A program made the translations under genes and the position numbers. The notes under the pieces are model-generated. The model saw nothing but the letters and a program-made list of their open reading frames with translations, did not search any database and was not told the DNA's origin. A stretch of 7,343 nt of DNA from Richelia sp. UBA3308. GTDB taxonomy: Bacteria > Cyanobacteriota > Cyanobacteriia > Cyanobacteriales > Nostocaceae. Location of the stretch: assembly GCA_002361335.1 (NCBI GenBank), contig DESS01000284.1, forward strand, positions 14,804-22,146, in the 5' to 3' direction. This document shows positions 1 to 5,746 of the stretch, piece after piece (position 1 is the stretch's first letter; each line of letters begins with the position of its first letter).

Positions 1-8
1 CAAAGCAC

Positions 9-32
9 GCTCCAACGCTCCAACGCTCCAAC
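9..32. repeat. Three tandem 8-bp repeats (gctccaac)
   Basis: Three exact consecutive copies of gctccaac (9-16, 17-24, 25-32) sit directly upstream of the start codon at 41. They occupy the place where a Shine-Dalgarno sequence would be expected and none is present. The reading frame of the downstream gene stays open through the repeat to the window edge, so a longer N-terminus cannot be excluded. Short tandem repeats of this kind are typical of filamentous cyanobacterial spacers. Confidence 0.8.
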
Positions 33-40
33 TAAAAAAA

Positions 41-475
41 ATGACTCCAACTTTATTCGGTCGCTGGCAAACTCGTTTATTATTGTTGTTTACAGTAGGT
101 TTATTAATTAGTTTACCATTTACTATTGGTTTGGTAGGCTCACCACCAGGTAATGTATATTTCTGGATACTTTCTTATGTTGCTACTTTTGGTTTAGGTT
201 GGGATATATTATACGACCAAATACAAAAATATCGTTGGGATAGAGATTGGCCTGCTATTTACCAATTATTTGCCGGAATTTGGGAATTTATATTTATAAT
301 TTGTGCAGTCAAAATTTTCGGCTTTTTACCAATACCTATTGCCAAAGAAGAATTACTTTTGTTTTGGGTTTTCTTCCACTACATTACCGTTTGGCTTGCG
401 GTTTTTTTAGCTTCTCAAAGCATAATGCGAATTCTTTTTGTGCGTTGGCGCTTCCGTGGCGGAGAATGGCTATAA
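41..475 (+). CDS. Small four-helix integral membrane protein, function unknown
   Basis: A 144-residue hydrophobic protein with four likely membrane helices at about residues 13-33, 40-57, 73-96 and 105-125. Arg8 and Arg12 before helix 1 and the Arg-rich end (R130, R135, R137, R139) suggest that both termini are cytoplasmic. Between helices 2 and 3 lies a charged, Trp-rich loop, WDILYDQIQKYRWDRDWP (54-71), that looks like the conserved core, and helix 3 carries a buried Glu82. From general memory it resembles a family of uncharacterised cyanobacterial membrane proteins, but I cannot name a function. ATG 41 is the first Met. No Shine-Dalgarno is visible, and the frame is open to base 2, so translation could begin outside the window. 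No operon partner is visible, because the next gene is convergent and lies beyond a 328-bp spacer. Confidence 0.75.
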   Translation: MTPTLFGRWQTRLLLLFTVGLLISLPFTIGLVGSPPGNVYFWILSYVATFGLGWDILYDQIQKYRWDRDWPAIYQLFAGIWEFIFIICAVKIFGFLPIPIAKEELLLFWVFFHYITVWLAVFLASQSIMRILFVRWRFRGGEWL

Positions 476-571
476 AGACACATTATTATCTACCAAATAT
501 ACCCAATTTCACCCTTTATCATTTCAGTTATCAGTTACAGCATATTTTATCGAAAGTGAGGTAGATCATAA

Positions 572-588
572 ACGGGCAGGATGCCCGT
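572..588. repeat. Palindromic interspersed repeat, copy 1 (acgggca-gga-tgcccgt)
   Basis: A perfect 7-bp stem, acgggca (572-578) with tgcccgt (582-588), and a 3-nt loop. Together with its right flank it matches the reverse complement of copy 2: tgcccgtaccacaa at 582-595 is the exact complement of 755-768. Hairpins of this GGGCA/TGCCC type recur between genes in filamentous cyanobacteria (recalled, not checked). Confidence 0.75.
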
Positions 589-681
589 ACCACAAGAGTT
601 TTATAATTAATGGTTGTACAAAACGGCAACTTGCAAAGTACTGTATCAAGTACCCACACCATGAATCGAGGAGCCTTAATT

Positions 682-706
682 GTGGAAAAATTTTTTTTCT
701 TTCCAC
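682..706. terminator. Possible terminator hairpin within the convergent spacer
   Basis: gtggaaa (682-688) pairs with tttccac (700-706). The loop between them is A/T only except for one C and includes an eight-T run. The stem is short and A/T-rich and the T run lies inside the loop, so the call is weak. The position between convergent genes is the main support. Confidence 0.25.
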
Positions 707-758
707 GGATTATCGATGGTTTGCATCCTGTTTATTTTTTGCTCAAATATATGATTGT

Positions 759-782
759 GGTACGGGCAGGGATGCCCGTACC
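759..782. repeat. Palindromic interspersed repeat, copy 2 (10-bp stem)
   Basis: A perfect 10-bp stem, ggtacgggca (759-768) with tgcccgtacc (773-782), and loop ggga. It lies 21 bp from the stop codon of the convergent TAXI-type gene, so the transcript of that gene would end next to this hairpin. No U-tract follows on that strand, so it is more likely a repeat element or RNA-stabilising hairpin than a classic terminator. Confidence 0.75.
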
Positions 783-803
783 TACCTAGACTATGCAAGT
801 TTC

Positions 804-2540
804 TTAACCTTTTTTACAACGTTCCATAGCATCTCTAACAAAGTTATAAGTATCAACAAAAGTTTGGAATGATTCCCGTGAGAAGATTCGTTCTTCAAGC
901 AATTTATCTGTTGCTTCAATACGAAGTTGATCTAACTCTATTAAAAGCGAATCACAACTTTCTCCTGCATCCAATCGGTTCAGCAATTCTTTTAAATGAT
1001 TAGCATAACTCGCAAGAATTTTTCGCTGATTATCATTAATAGCTTGTTTTACTACTTCTCGCGCTGATTTGTAAGCTTCAGTAAATGACTGAAATTGCGA
1101 CTGAAAAATTTCTTGTCTATCAAGAGAATCACTCGCCTCTTCAAACAGTTGATTGAGTTGTTCTTGTTGTTTAAATAACTCTTCTAGTCTTTGAATTAGT
1201 TCATTAACTGTAAGATTATATCCTGGATTATGAGTATCAGACTTCATCGACTCAACAACTTTATCAATGTAGCCATCCACAACTTCATTCGCTTCATCTA
1301 ACTTTCGTTGTTGAAATTGATTGATTTGAGTTAATATAAAAGGAATTACTACCACCAAAAATGCCAACACTAGTCCCAGAATGTCAACATGTTCTTGAAC
1401 CCAGGAAGGTTGATCACTCTCATAGTAATTGAGTGCGCCTTTATGAATTTGAACATCGCTGTTCTCTGGTTGTCCGAAAAGATTTAGTAGAGTGTGAATA
1501 GTTTCTGGATCGAATGTATTATCTTCAACTTTTCTTCCTTTTTGTTTAGCCTCCTCATACATCTCTTCCCGTATATTAGCAATCTTAATAATTTCTTCTT
1601 TAATCTCCTGGCGATTCTCAATCAAAACTTTTGTGATTTTTTCAATTACTGAATCATCGACACTCTCTCTTGCCAACAAAGTTCTTTTAACTGCGATGGT
1701 TTCTAAATCTACTTTTGGAATAGCAGGAGAACCTTGATAAATTCCCTGGGGAATTTTTGAAGGTAAATAGGCAGGATATTTTGTCTGCTTCAAGGCTTCG
1801 ATTTGCTTGATTGGCACCAACTTCCAACCATCCTCTTGTATCCGCTTACTAACTTTGTCATTACCGAGAACACGAACGAAAAATTGACCATCAGGTTTTC
1901 CATTTTCTGTAAAAAATGGGTTCTCATAATCATCGCCTAAAAAATATTTTGCAATATTTTCAAAAGATATAAGTTGCCCTCCTCCTGATGGTGTCTGAAT
2001 TTTTTTACCCTTTACAGCATCAAAACTAAAATCTTCTATATTTTTAGGTAATTGAATTTTGTTGGGATCAACAAGTAGCTGAAAATGATCTTCGTGGAGA
2101 TTGGCTACAATACGTGTACTCATACCAGGGGGAATATCAGCTTGGGCAGTTCCCAAGTCTGCTTTTAGTTTTTCTTTTTGTGTTAACTCTCGCCCTGACA
2201 GACATTTTGCCCCTCCTTCTAAAGCTTTATCTTCAAGACTTTTAATGTTATCCCCAGTACCATCAGTTTCACAAACATCAATTTTAATATTGGAATGCTT
2301 CCTAGCAACAACTTTTGCAAGAGCTTCACTGATAATATAACTTTCTCCTGTCTCTTTCCCTGCTGCTAAAGTAATGTTGTAAGGCACTAAGTTGTGGCGA
2401 ATACTGACAATCCCCAACCAAATCACGTAAAGAAAAAGAGCAATTCCACTAACTCCTAATACAATAGGAATAAATTTTTCTTCTACTCTATCCCACTTGA
2501 TATTTTGCAAGCGTCCTTTAGAATTACTGTTAGATTTCAT
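804..2540 (-). CDS. Membrane-anchored TAXI-family solute-binding protein with helical cytoplasmic C-terminal domain
   Basis: A 578-residue protein read from ATG 2540. Helix 1 (about 24-47) is an uncleaved anchor. Residues 54-384 resemble the TAXI solute-binding fold of TRAP transporters: an N-terminal LAAGKETGESYIISEALAKV block in the place of the usual GG..G.YY.. start, ADLGTAQADI near 127-136, TPSGGG at 183-188, and GALNYYE just before the second helix. Helix 2 is at about 387-405. The last 170 residues are charged, Gln/Glu/Leu-rich and probably coiled-coil, and would be cytoplasmic. Known TAXI proteins capture carboxylates or amino acids for a DctQ/DctM-type permease; no permease gene is visible here, so transport is unproven and a sensing role is possible. 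A TTG at 2567 would add nine residues, but neither start has a Shine-Dalgarno. The ligand is unknown. Confidence 0.75.
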   Translation of the reverse strand: MKSNSNSKGRLQNIKWDRVEEKFIPIVLGVSGIALFLYVIWLGIVSIRHNLVPYNITLAAGKETGESYIISEALAKVVARKHSNIKIDVCETDGTGDNIKSLEDKALEGGAKCLSGRELTQKEKLKADLGTAQADIPPGMSTRIVANLHEDHFQLLVDPNKIQLPKNIEDFSFDAVKGKKIQTPSGGGQLISFENIAKYFLGDDYENPFFTENGKPDGQFFVRVLGNDKVSKRIQEDGWKLVPIKQIEALKQTKYPAYLPSKIPQGIYQGSPAIPKVDLETIAVKRTLLARESVDDSVIEKITKVLIENRQEIKEEIIKIANIREEMYEEAKQKGRKVEDNTFDPETIHTLLNLFGQPENSDVQIHKGALNYYESDQPSWVQEHVDILGLVLAFLVVVIPFILTQINQFQQRKLDEANEVVDGYIDKVVESMKSDTHNPGYNLTVNELIQRLEELFKQQEQLNQLFEEASDSLDRQEIFQSQFQSFTEAYKSAREVVKQAINDNQRKILASYANHLKELLNRLDAGESCDSLLIELDQLRIEATDKLLEERIFSRESFQTFVDTYNFVRDAMERCKKG

Positions 2541-2630
2541 TTTGGTATTTGGTGACTTAAGTATCAATTATTACGTTTACGTACTTATGAATTTAAGCTA
2601 CCAAATATCATTCCTATCTTTCTAGTTTTA

Positions 2631-2660
2631 GTTATACCTTTTTAGTGTAATTTAGTGTAA
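2631..2660 (-). promoter_or_regulatory. Possible promoter of the TAXI-type gene
   Basis: On the minus strand, TTACAC (2660-2655) and TATAAC (2636-2631) are separated by 18 bp, about 90 bp before ATG 2540. Each box departs from the sigma-70 consensus. The -35 box lies in a tandem duplication of a 10-mer, so a second identical hexamer lies 10 bp downstream. Confidence 0.3.
2641..2660. repeat. Tandem 10-bp direct repeat (tttagtgtaa x2)
   Basis: Two exact adjacent copies of tttagtgtaa. The spacing of about one helical turn and the overlap with a predicted -35 region make it a possible regulator-binding direct repeat. A slippage duplication is equally possible. Confidence 0.6.
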
Positions 2661-2810
2661 GATAATAAATTTACTAACAAAAAAACGTACTGTATACATA
2701 AATTTTTTTCTACAAACAATCCCAAATTTAATCACAGCTTACCCAACAGGTACTTAGGGGATGTTTGGAAAATCATATATAAAACTCCTAAACTTTTTGA
2801 TCTCCCTAAA

Positions 2811-2830
2811 TCCCCCTTCTTGAAGGGGGA
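2811..2830. repeat. Hairpin repeat of the ccccctt/aaggggg type
   Basis: tcccccttc (2811-2819) pairs with gaaggggga (2822-2830) around a 2-nt loop. A second, imperfect arm, ttttttaagggggg at 2842-2855, could pair alternatively with the first. This looks like the common cyanobacterial interspersed repeat built on aatcccccttnnnaagggggac (recalled, not checked). It lies in the 572-bp spacer between two divergently transcribed genes. Apart from this, the promoter candidate and the heptamer array, that spacer shows nothing else I recognise. Confidence 0.65.
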
Positions 2831-3030
2831 CTTTATCCGCCTTTTTTAAGGGGGGAAAGGAAGAATAATCGGAGATCATGGTTAAAAACAATACTTATTA
2901 AACATTCTGTTAGGAGATCGCCATTTTGTAGCCCACCCACCATCTAGGCTTTCTTACTGGTATAAAAAATAATTGCTCAAAGTCTGTGACTAATTGATTA
3001 TCACTTCATCAGCTTTTAAATTAAGCTATC

Positions 3031-3072
3031 ATCAATTATTAATTATCAATTATCAATTATCAATTATTAATT
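3031..3072. repeat. Heptameric tandem array (six units of atcaatt/attaatt)
   Basis: Six consecutive heptamers in the order atcaatt, attaatt, atcaatt, atcaatt, atcaatt, attaatt. It ends 40 bp before the AMIN-protein start codon and so probably lies in its promoter or leader. Heptameric STRR arrays are characteristic of heterocystous cyanobacteria. Confidence 0.85.
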
Positions 3073-3100
3073 AAGAAAGCTACCACCGCTTAACCTATAA

Positions 3101-3104
3101 AGGA
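3101..3104 (+). promoter_or_regulatory. Shine-Dalgarno for the AMIN-domain gene
   Basis: AGGA lies 8 nt before ATG 3113. It supports that start and is one of the few clear ribosome binding sites in this window. Confidence 0.6.
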
Positions 3105-3112
3105 TAAAACTA

Positions 3113-4015
3113 ATGGATAAGCAAATTAAGAATAAGCAATTTATACAGCAGTGCAAGCGATTAATTAGCCTGCTTCTATTTAGCTACGGAGCAGTCATTG
3201 CTCTTGATACTAATAGCAGTATTGCCGCACCAACAGGAAAATTAGAAAATTGGCGATTTTCTCCCCAAAGTTCCCAGTTAGAATTTTCTGTTTCAGCAGC
3301 TTCTCGTCCTCAGTTTTTTTACTTATCTCAACCTCCCCGAATTGTTATAGATTTACCCGATACTAAATTAGGTAATGTTCCTACTAAAGAAAATTACAAC
3401 GGAGCAATTCAGGGAATTCGCATTTCTCAGTTAAATGAGGATGTCACACGTATTGTTATGGATTTAGCCCCTGGAGTGTTTTTCGATCGCGATCGAGTAC
3501 AATTACAACCTGTTTCCTGGCAAAATCCTACTGTGTGGGTGTTTCGCCCTTCAATTGTTAGTAACGGCAATTTTTTAGGGCCAACTAATTATCCTATTGG
3601 CGATCGCTTAACACCAGATAATTATTCTCCATCGCAATTACCTACCTATCCCTCCTACACTCCACAAACACCAAATAATTATTCTCCATCACAATTACCT
3701 ACCCAACCTCTCTACACTCCACAAACTCCAAGAACTATTCCACCCGCACAATTACCAGGTAATTTTTCACCGGGTATGTATAATACCTCACCAATGTCAC
3801 CCGGTGCGATCGCACCACCGATACAAGCACCGCCATTAACACTACCGCCTCTAAATATGAATAATGGAAACCCACAGCAACCTACTGTGAGGGTGCCACC
3901 CATTACAAACAACAACTCATTTCCACAAAACCAAAATCCAGTTCTTCCACCCGCAACATTTCCTTCACCATCAGGAAATTTCAATTCTCCCCCCTCCATT
4001 TTCCCCGCACCATAA
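3113..4015 (+). CDS. Secreted AMIN-domain protein with proline-rich tail
   Basis: A 300-residue exported protein. A basic N-terminus followed by a hydrophobic stretch (about 17-31) and SIAA before Pro40 suggests a signal peptide cleaved near residue 39. Residues 43-148 read as an AMIN domain: alternating beta-strand pattern, FFYLSQPPRIVIDLPDTKLG, then IRISQLNEDVTRIVMDL. AMIN domains are known to localise N-acetylmuramoyl-L-alanine amidases and secretins in the envelope, probably through peptidoglycan. The rest is Pro/Asn/Gln-rich and includes two 19-residue repeats beginning NYSPSQLPT (residues 170-188 and 189-207). There is no amidase, secretin or other catalytic domain, so this is an AMIN-only protein, perhaps a wall-associated spacer or adaptor. 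AGGA at 3101-3104 supports the start. The gene ends at a strong hairpin (4029-4060). Confidence 0.82.
   Translation: MDKQIKNKQFIQQCKRLISLLLFSYGAVIALDTNSSIAAPTGKLENWRFSPQSSQLEFSVSAASRPQFFYLSQPPRIVIDLPDTKLGNVPTKENYNGAIQGIRISQLNEDVTRIVMDLAPGVFFDRDRVQLQPVSWQNPTVWVFRPSIVSNGNFLGPTNYPIGDRLTPDNYSPSQLPTYPSYTPQTPNNYSPSQLPTQPLYTPQTPRTIPPAQLPGNFSPGMYNTSPMSPGAIAPPIQAPPLTLPPLNMNNGNPQQPTVRVPPITNNNSFPQNQNPVLPPATFPSPSGNFNSPPSIFPAP
3620..3733 (+). repeat. Two 57-bp coding repeats in the AMIN protein tail
   Basis: Units 3620-3676 and 3677-3733 encode NYSPSQLPTYPSYTPQTPN and NYSPSQLPTQPLYTPQTPR. The DNA copies differ at only a few positions, which implies a fairly recent in-frame duplication. The following IPPAQLPGNFSPG looks like a third, degenerate copy. 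Confidence 0.85.
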
Positions 4016-4028
4016 TCTAAAACATATA

Positions 4029-4060
4029 TAGAGACGCAATCGGAAATTATCGCGTCTCTA
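4029..4060. terminator. Hairpin between convergent genes, probable bidirectional terminator
   Basis: tagagacgc (4029-4037) and gcgtctcta (4052-4060) form a perfect 9-bp stem around a 14-nt loop, 13 bp after the AMIN-gene stop. A T-rich tract (4066-4078) follows on the plus strand. Its place between convergent genes suits termination from both sides. The tagagacgc motif also resembles a repeat common between genes of filamentous cyanobacteria (recalled), so it may be a mobile palindrome used as a terminator. Confidence 0.6.
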
Positions 4061-4095
4061 CATCAAATTTTTATTTTCTCTAACAACGCCTCTGT

Positions 4096-4116
4096 GCCTT
4101 CAGCCTTTAGCCTTCA
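4096..4116. repeat. Three tandem heptamers (gccttca/gccttta)
   Basis: gccttca (4096-4102), gccttta (4103-4109) and gccttca (4110-4116) end 5 bp from the stop codon of the minus-strand DUF3172-like gene. This is an STRR-type array. Confidence 0.75.
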
Positions 4117-4121
4117 ATCTT

Positions 4122-4682
4122 CTAGAATCTTTCCGTTTCTACCGGTACATCTACAGCTCCTTCTTCATTAACAAAGAAGTTTTTCGCTGCATCATTTTGA
4201 TATATGCATTTAATATCAAGCTCTTTGCTATCTAATCTACCAGTAAAGCCAAAAGTATTTAGACGATTTTTGCAATCTCTTACTTGATCGGATGTTACTA
4301 GATTTTTTTGTCTTAGAATCTCCCAGTTACTTGTACGTAAAACACATCCAGGGCGCATACTAGGTTGAGCAACGTAAACATTAAACGGGTTAAGAGTTAC
4401 AAACAGCCTTGCATCCATCACCATGGCACTGGCTCCATACTGCACACAAACCTCTGGATTTGGAGCTTTGGTATCAATAAAATCACGAGAAGCTACATTA
4501 GATGGTGAAAAAGTTGCCGTAGAACTAAAAGCGATACCAATACCAATACCTAGAATAAAAACGCCCCCCAAAATGGCGATCGTTGTAAAATTAAATACTG
4601 AAGAGCCAAAATTAGAATTTCGATTAGAACTTCTAGAATAGGTATTATCAGGCTTACTACTATTATTATACTTACGTTTCAT
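4122..4682 (-). CDS. DUF3172-like single-pass membrane protein
   Basis: 186 residues from ATG 4682. The N-terminal 28 residues are Ser/Asn/Arg-rich and disordered. One Gly-rich helix follows at about 29-52 (TIAILGGVFILGIGIGIAF), and then a compact domain of about 120 residues with Cys at 79, 112, 136 and 159 and the stretch QYGASAMVMDARLFVTLNPF. By overall pattern I place it in DUF3172, a family of uncharacterised proteins from cyanobacteria and plastid-bearing organisms. The assignment is from memory and no function is known. The domain would be lumenal or periplasmic if the basic N-terminus is cytoplasmic, and the four cysteines could then form disulfides. No Shine-Dalgarno is visible. ndhN lies 253 bp upstream on the same strand, so co-transcription is possible but not indicated. 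Confidence 0.72.
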   Translation of the reverse strand: MKRKYNNSSKPDNTYSRSSNRNSNFGSSVFNFTTIAILGGVFILGIGIGIAFSSTATFSPSNVASRDFIDTKAPNPEVCVQYGASAMVMDARLFVTLNPFNVYVAQPSMRPGCVLRTSNWEILRQKNLVTSDQVRDCKNRLNTFGFTGRLDSKELDIKCIYQNDAAKNFFVNEEGAVDVPVETERF

Positions 4683-4810
4683 GTCTGATTTTTAACTTAG
4701 TGCCTTGGACAATATTGAATAAAATCTCTCTTTCAGTATGACGATTCTTTTATGCAATTGTCCGTTACTTTAGGAATAATGTTTTAGCGATTATTACAAA
4801 TAGGATGGGA

Positions 4811-4838
4811 GACAAGGAAGGGGACAAGGAGACAAGGA
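4811..4838. repeat. Three copies of gacaagga
   Basis: Copies at 4811-4818, 4823-4830 and 4831-4838, the last two adjacent, in the 253-bp spacer between ndhN and the DUF3172-like gene. A short tandem repeat with no visible coding potential. Confidence 0.7.
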
Positions 4839-4856
4839 GAGATTATTTTTCACTAT

Positions 4857-4881
4857 TGACTACTCACTACTCACTCCTCAC
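4857..4881. repeat. Heptameric array (tgactac, tcactac, tcactcc)
   Basis: Three heptamers plus a partial fourth (4857-4863, 4864-4870, 4871-4877, 4878-4881), an STRR type, 55 bp downstream of the ndhN stop. Confidence 0.7.
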
Positions 4882-4923
4882 CCCCGCCCTTTTAAGAAAC
4901 ACCAGCCAAAACTTTGATACTTT

Positions 4924-4937
4924 TGCCTCTTGCCTCT
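4924..4937. repeat. Two tandem heptamers (tgcctct) overlapping the ndhN stop codon
   Basis: Exact copies at 4924-4930 and 4931-4937. The second overlaps two bases of the ndhN stop codon (4936-4938), so repeat expansion has reached the end of the gene. Confidence 0.65.
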
Positions 4938-5415
4938 AACTAGCTACAGCCAAAGTTTGCTCTAGAGGCTTAAAACGAAAAGCGCGATCGCCACCTCTTT
5001 CCACTACAACTTTTACTCTTGGTTCGATTTCGGTTAACTTTGAAAAATATTCCAGTTCTTGGTCGTCAAGAATATGCCCATCAATAATCCACAATACCAA
5101 TCCTTTGGATTTTGGTGGCAATTGTTCTAACTGAGTACTGATAACTGGTGGTACATAATATACGTAACCTACAGCTGCTCCGCTACTAGTACTTTTTTTC
5201 CCAAGATGTGGAGGACGTACTCCATGAACTCCAGTCAAATAAGCAGCGACATCACCTAGTCCTTTACCACTCAGACACAGAGTATTGTAACCCTTTGCAC
5301 GCAATCGGCGACGATAACGACCTTCAAATCCACCTTCTAAAGGTACATATACCCCAAGAGCGCCAAATTTTTCTAATCTGCGAATAAAACCGCCACCGGT
5401 AGTAAGTAATGCCAT
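4936..5415 (-). CDS. ndhN: NAD(P)H-quinone oxidoreductase subunit N
   Basis: 159 residues, the usual size for NdhN. Recognisable blocks are the start MALLTTGGGFIRRLEKFGAL, then YVPLEGGFEGRYRRRLRAKG, LGDVAAYLTGVHGVRPPHLG, the centre VGYVYYVPP, LVLWIIDGHILDDQEL, and VVERGGDRAFRFKPL near the end. NdhN is a peripheral subunit specific to the cyanobacterial and plastid NDH-1 complex. It sits on the thylakoid membrane's cytoplasmic or stromal face and contributes to plastoquinone reduction in respiration and cyclic electron flow. ATG 5415 gives the expected N-terminus although no Shine-Dalgarno precedes it. It is divergent from rplC, an arrangement I recall from other Nostocales. A HIP1 octamer lies in its 3' part (4984-4991). 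Confidence 0.96.
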   Translation of the reverse strand: MALLTTGGGFIRRLEKFGALGVYVPLEGGFEGRYRRRLRAKGYNTLCLSGKGLGDVAAYLTGVHGVRPPHLGKKSTSSGAAVGYVYYVPPVISTQLEQLPPKSKGLVLWIIDGHILDDQELEYFSKLTEIEPRVKVVVERGGDRAFRFKPLEQTLAVAS

Positions 5416-5450
5416 AGACTTTTTTCAAATACAGCTTCGATAATTCTATT

Positions 5451-5485
5451 ATCAGTTAACAGTTATCAGTTAATAGTTATCAATG
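5451..5485. repeat. Heptameric array (atcagtt and variants, five units)
   Basis: Units atcagtt, aacagtt, atcagtt, aatagtt, atcaatg run from 5451 to 5485. This is an STRR-type array located 36 bp upstream of the ndhN start, in its probable leader or promoter. Confidence 0.8.
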
Positions 5486-5494
5486 ACCTTGTTT

Positions 5495-5526
5495 CCCCAT
5501 CTCCCCATCTCCCCATCTCCCCATCT
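5495..5526. repeat. Octamer array (ccccatct x4)
   Basis: Four exact adjacent copies of ccccatct followed by a degenerate tttccatcc. It is strongly strand-asymmetric (pyrimidine-rich on the plus strand) and lies upstream of both ndhN and the rplC promoter candidate. Confidence 0.88.
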
Positions 5527-5552
5527 TTCCATCCCCAGTCTGCAAAAAAAGC

Positions 5553-5581
5553 TAGACAAATAAAAAGATATAATTTATAAT
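5553..5581 (+). promoter_or_regulatory. Sigma-70-type promoter candidate facing rplC
   Basis: TAGACA (5553-5558, five of six to consensus) and a perfect TATAAT (5576-5581) with a 17-bp spacer. Transcription would start near 5588 and run through the decayed gene into rplC, which implies an rplC leader of about 720 nt. An overlapping TATAAT at 5569-5574 has poor spacing. Confidence 0.5.
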
Positions 5582-5627
5582 ATGAGATTGTGAATAAAAT
5601 TAATACAAAAGTCGTCTTCAAACACAA

Positions 5628-5641
5628 TTGTTAGCTAACAA
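5628..5641. promoter_or_regulatory. Perfect 14-bp palindrome, possible operator
   Basis: ttgttagctaacaa is self-complementary over all 14 bases and lies about 40 bp after the predicted start of transcription. This would suit a dimeric repressor site, but I recognise no regulator motif. Confidence 0.4.
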
Positions 5642-5661
5642 AGTTTTTGAGGATTTTAATC

Positions 5662-5746
5662 AAATCAATCAAAAATCATTTAATTAAAGTTGGCAATATA
5701 GTGGTAAAATCATAAATCTTGAGGTAGAATTACGTTTGATTGATTT
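5662..5746 (+). promoter_or_regulatory. 12-bp inverted repeat in the rplC leader
   Basis: aaatcaatcaaa (5662-5673) is the exact reverse complement of tttgattgattt (5735-5746), 61 bp apart. In RNA it would close a large stem-loop. The arms are A/T-rich, so the structure would be modest in strength. Confidence 0.45.

Larger units (their letters stand above)
476..803. other. Non-coding spacer with two facing palindromic repeats
   Basis: A spacer between two convergent genes, with no convincing coding frame. It holds two GGGCA/TGCCC hairpins (572-588 and 759-782). Between them are smaller inverted repeats: gtact/agtac (638-642/649-653) and gtggaaa/tttccac (682-688/700-706), the second enclosing a long A-then-T run that may act as a terminator. 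I cannot identify the segment at 596-754. Confidence 0.6.

Noticed and set aside
601..710. Remnant of an IS200/IS605-type element end or guide RNA
   Set aside because: The segment has small inverted repeats and feels familiar, but no transposase or TnpB coding remnant can be read, so I cannot support the assignment.
438..872. Open frame on the plus strand, 144 codons, and another at 247-564
   Set aside because: They overlap the membrane protein gene and run through palindromic repeats, with low-quality, Cys/Tyr/Phe/His-rich composition unlike a real protein.
2101..2340. Plus-strand open frame inside the TAXI-type gene
   Set aside because: Shadow of the 578-codon minus-strand gene with no ribosome binding site or recognisable family.
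2541..2567. TTG 2567 as start of the TAXI-type gene
   Set aside because: It would add nine residues with no ribosome binding site. The ATG at 2540 is preferred, although it also lacks a clear site.
3712..3999. Minus-strand open frame opposite the Pro-rich tail
   Set aside because: A Gly-rich product is simply the complement of Pro-rich codons.
4423..4641. Plus-strand open frame inside the DUF3172-like gene
   Set aside because: Antisense shadow; the minus-strand product has a coherent membrane helix and domain.
4864..4881. Yfr1-like small RNA motif (actcctcac)
   Set aside because: The match is part of a heptamer array, diverges right after the core, and has no flanking hairpins or terminator.
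5451..5526. CRISPR array
   Set aside because: The units are 7-8 bp and directly adjacent, with no spacers; no cas gene is visible.
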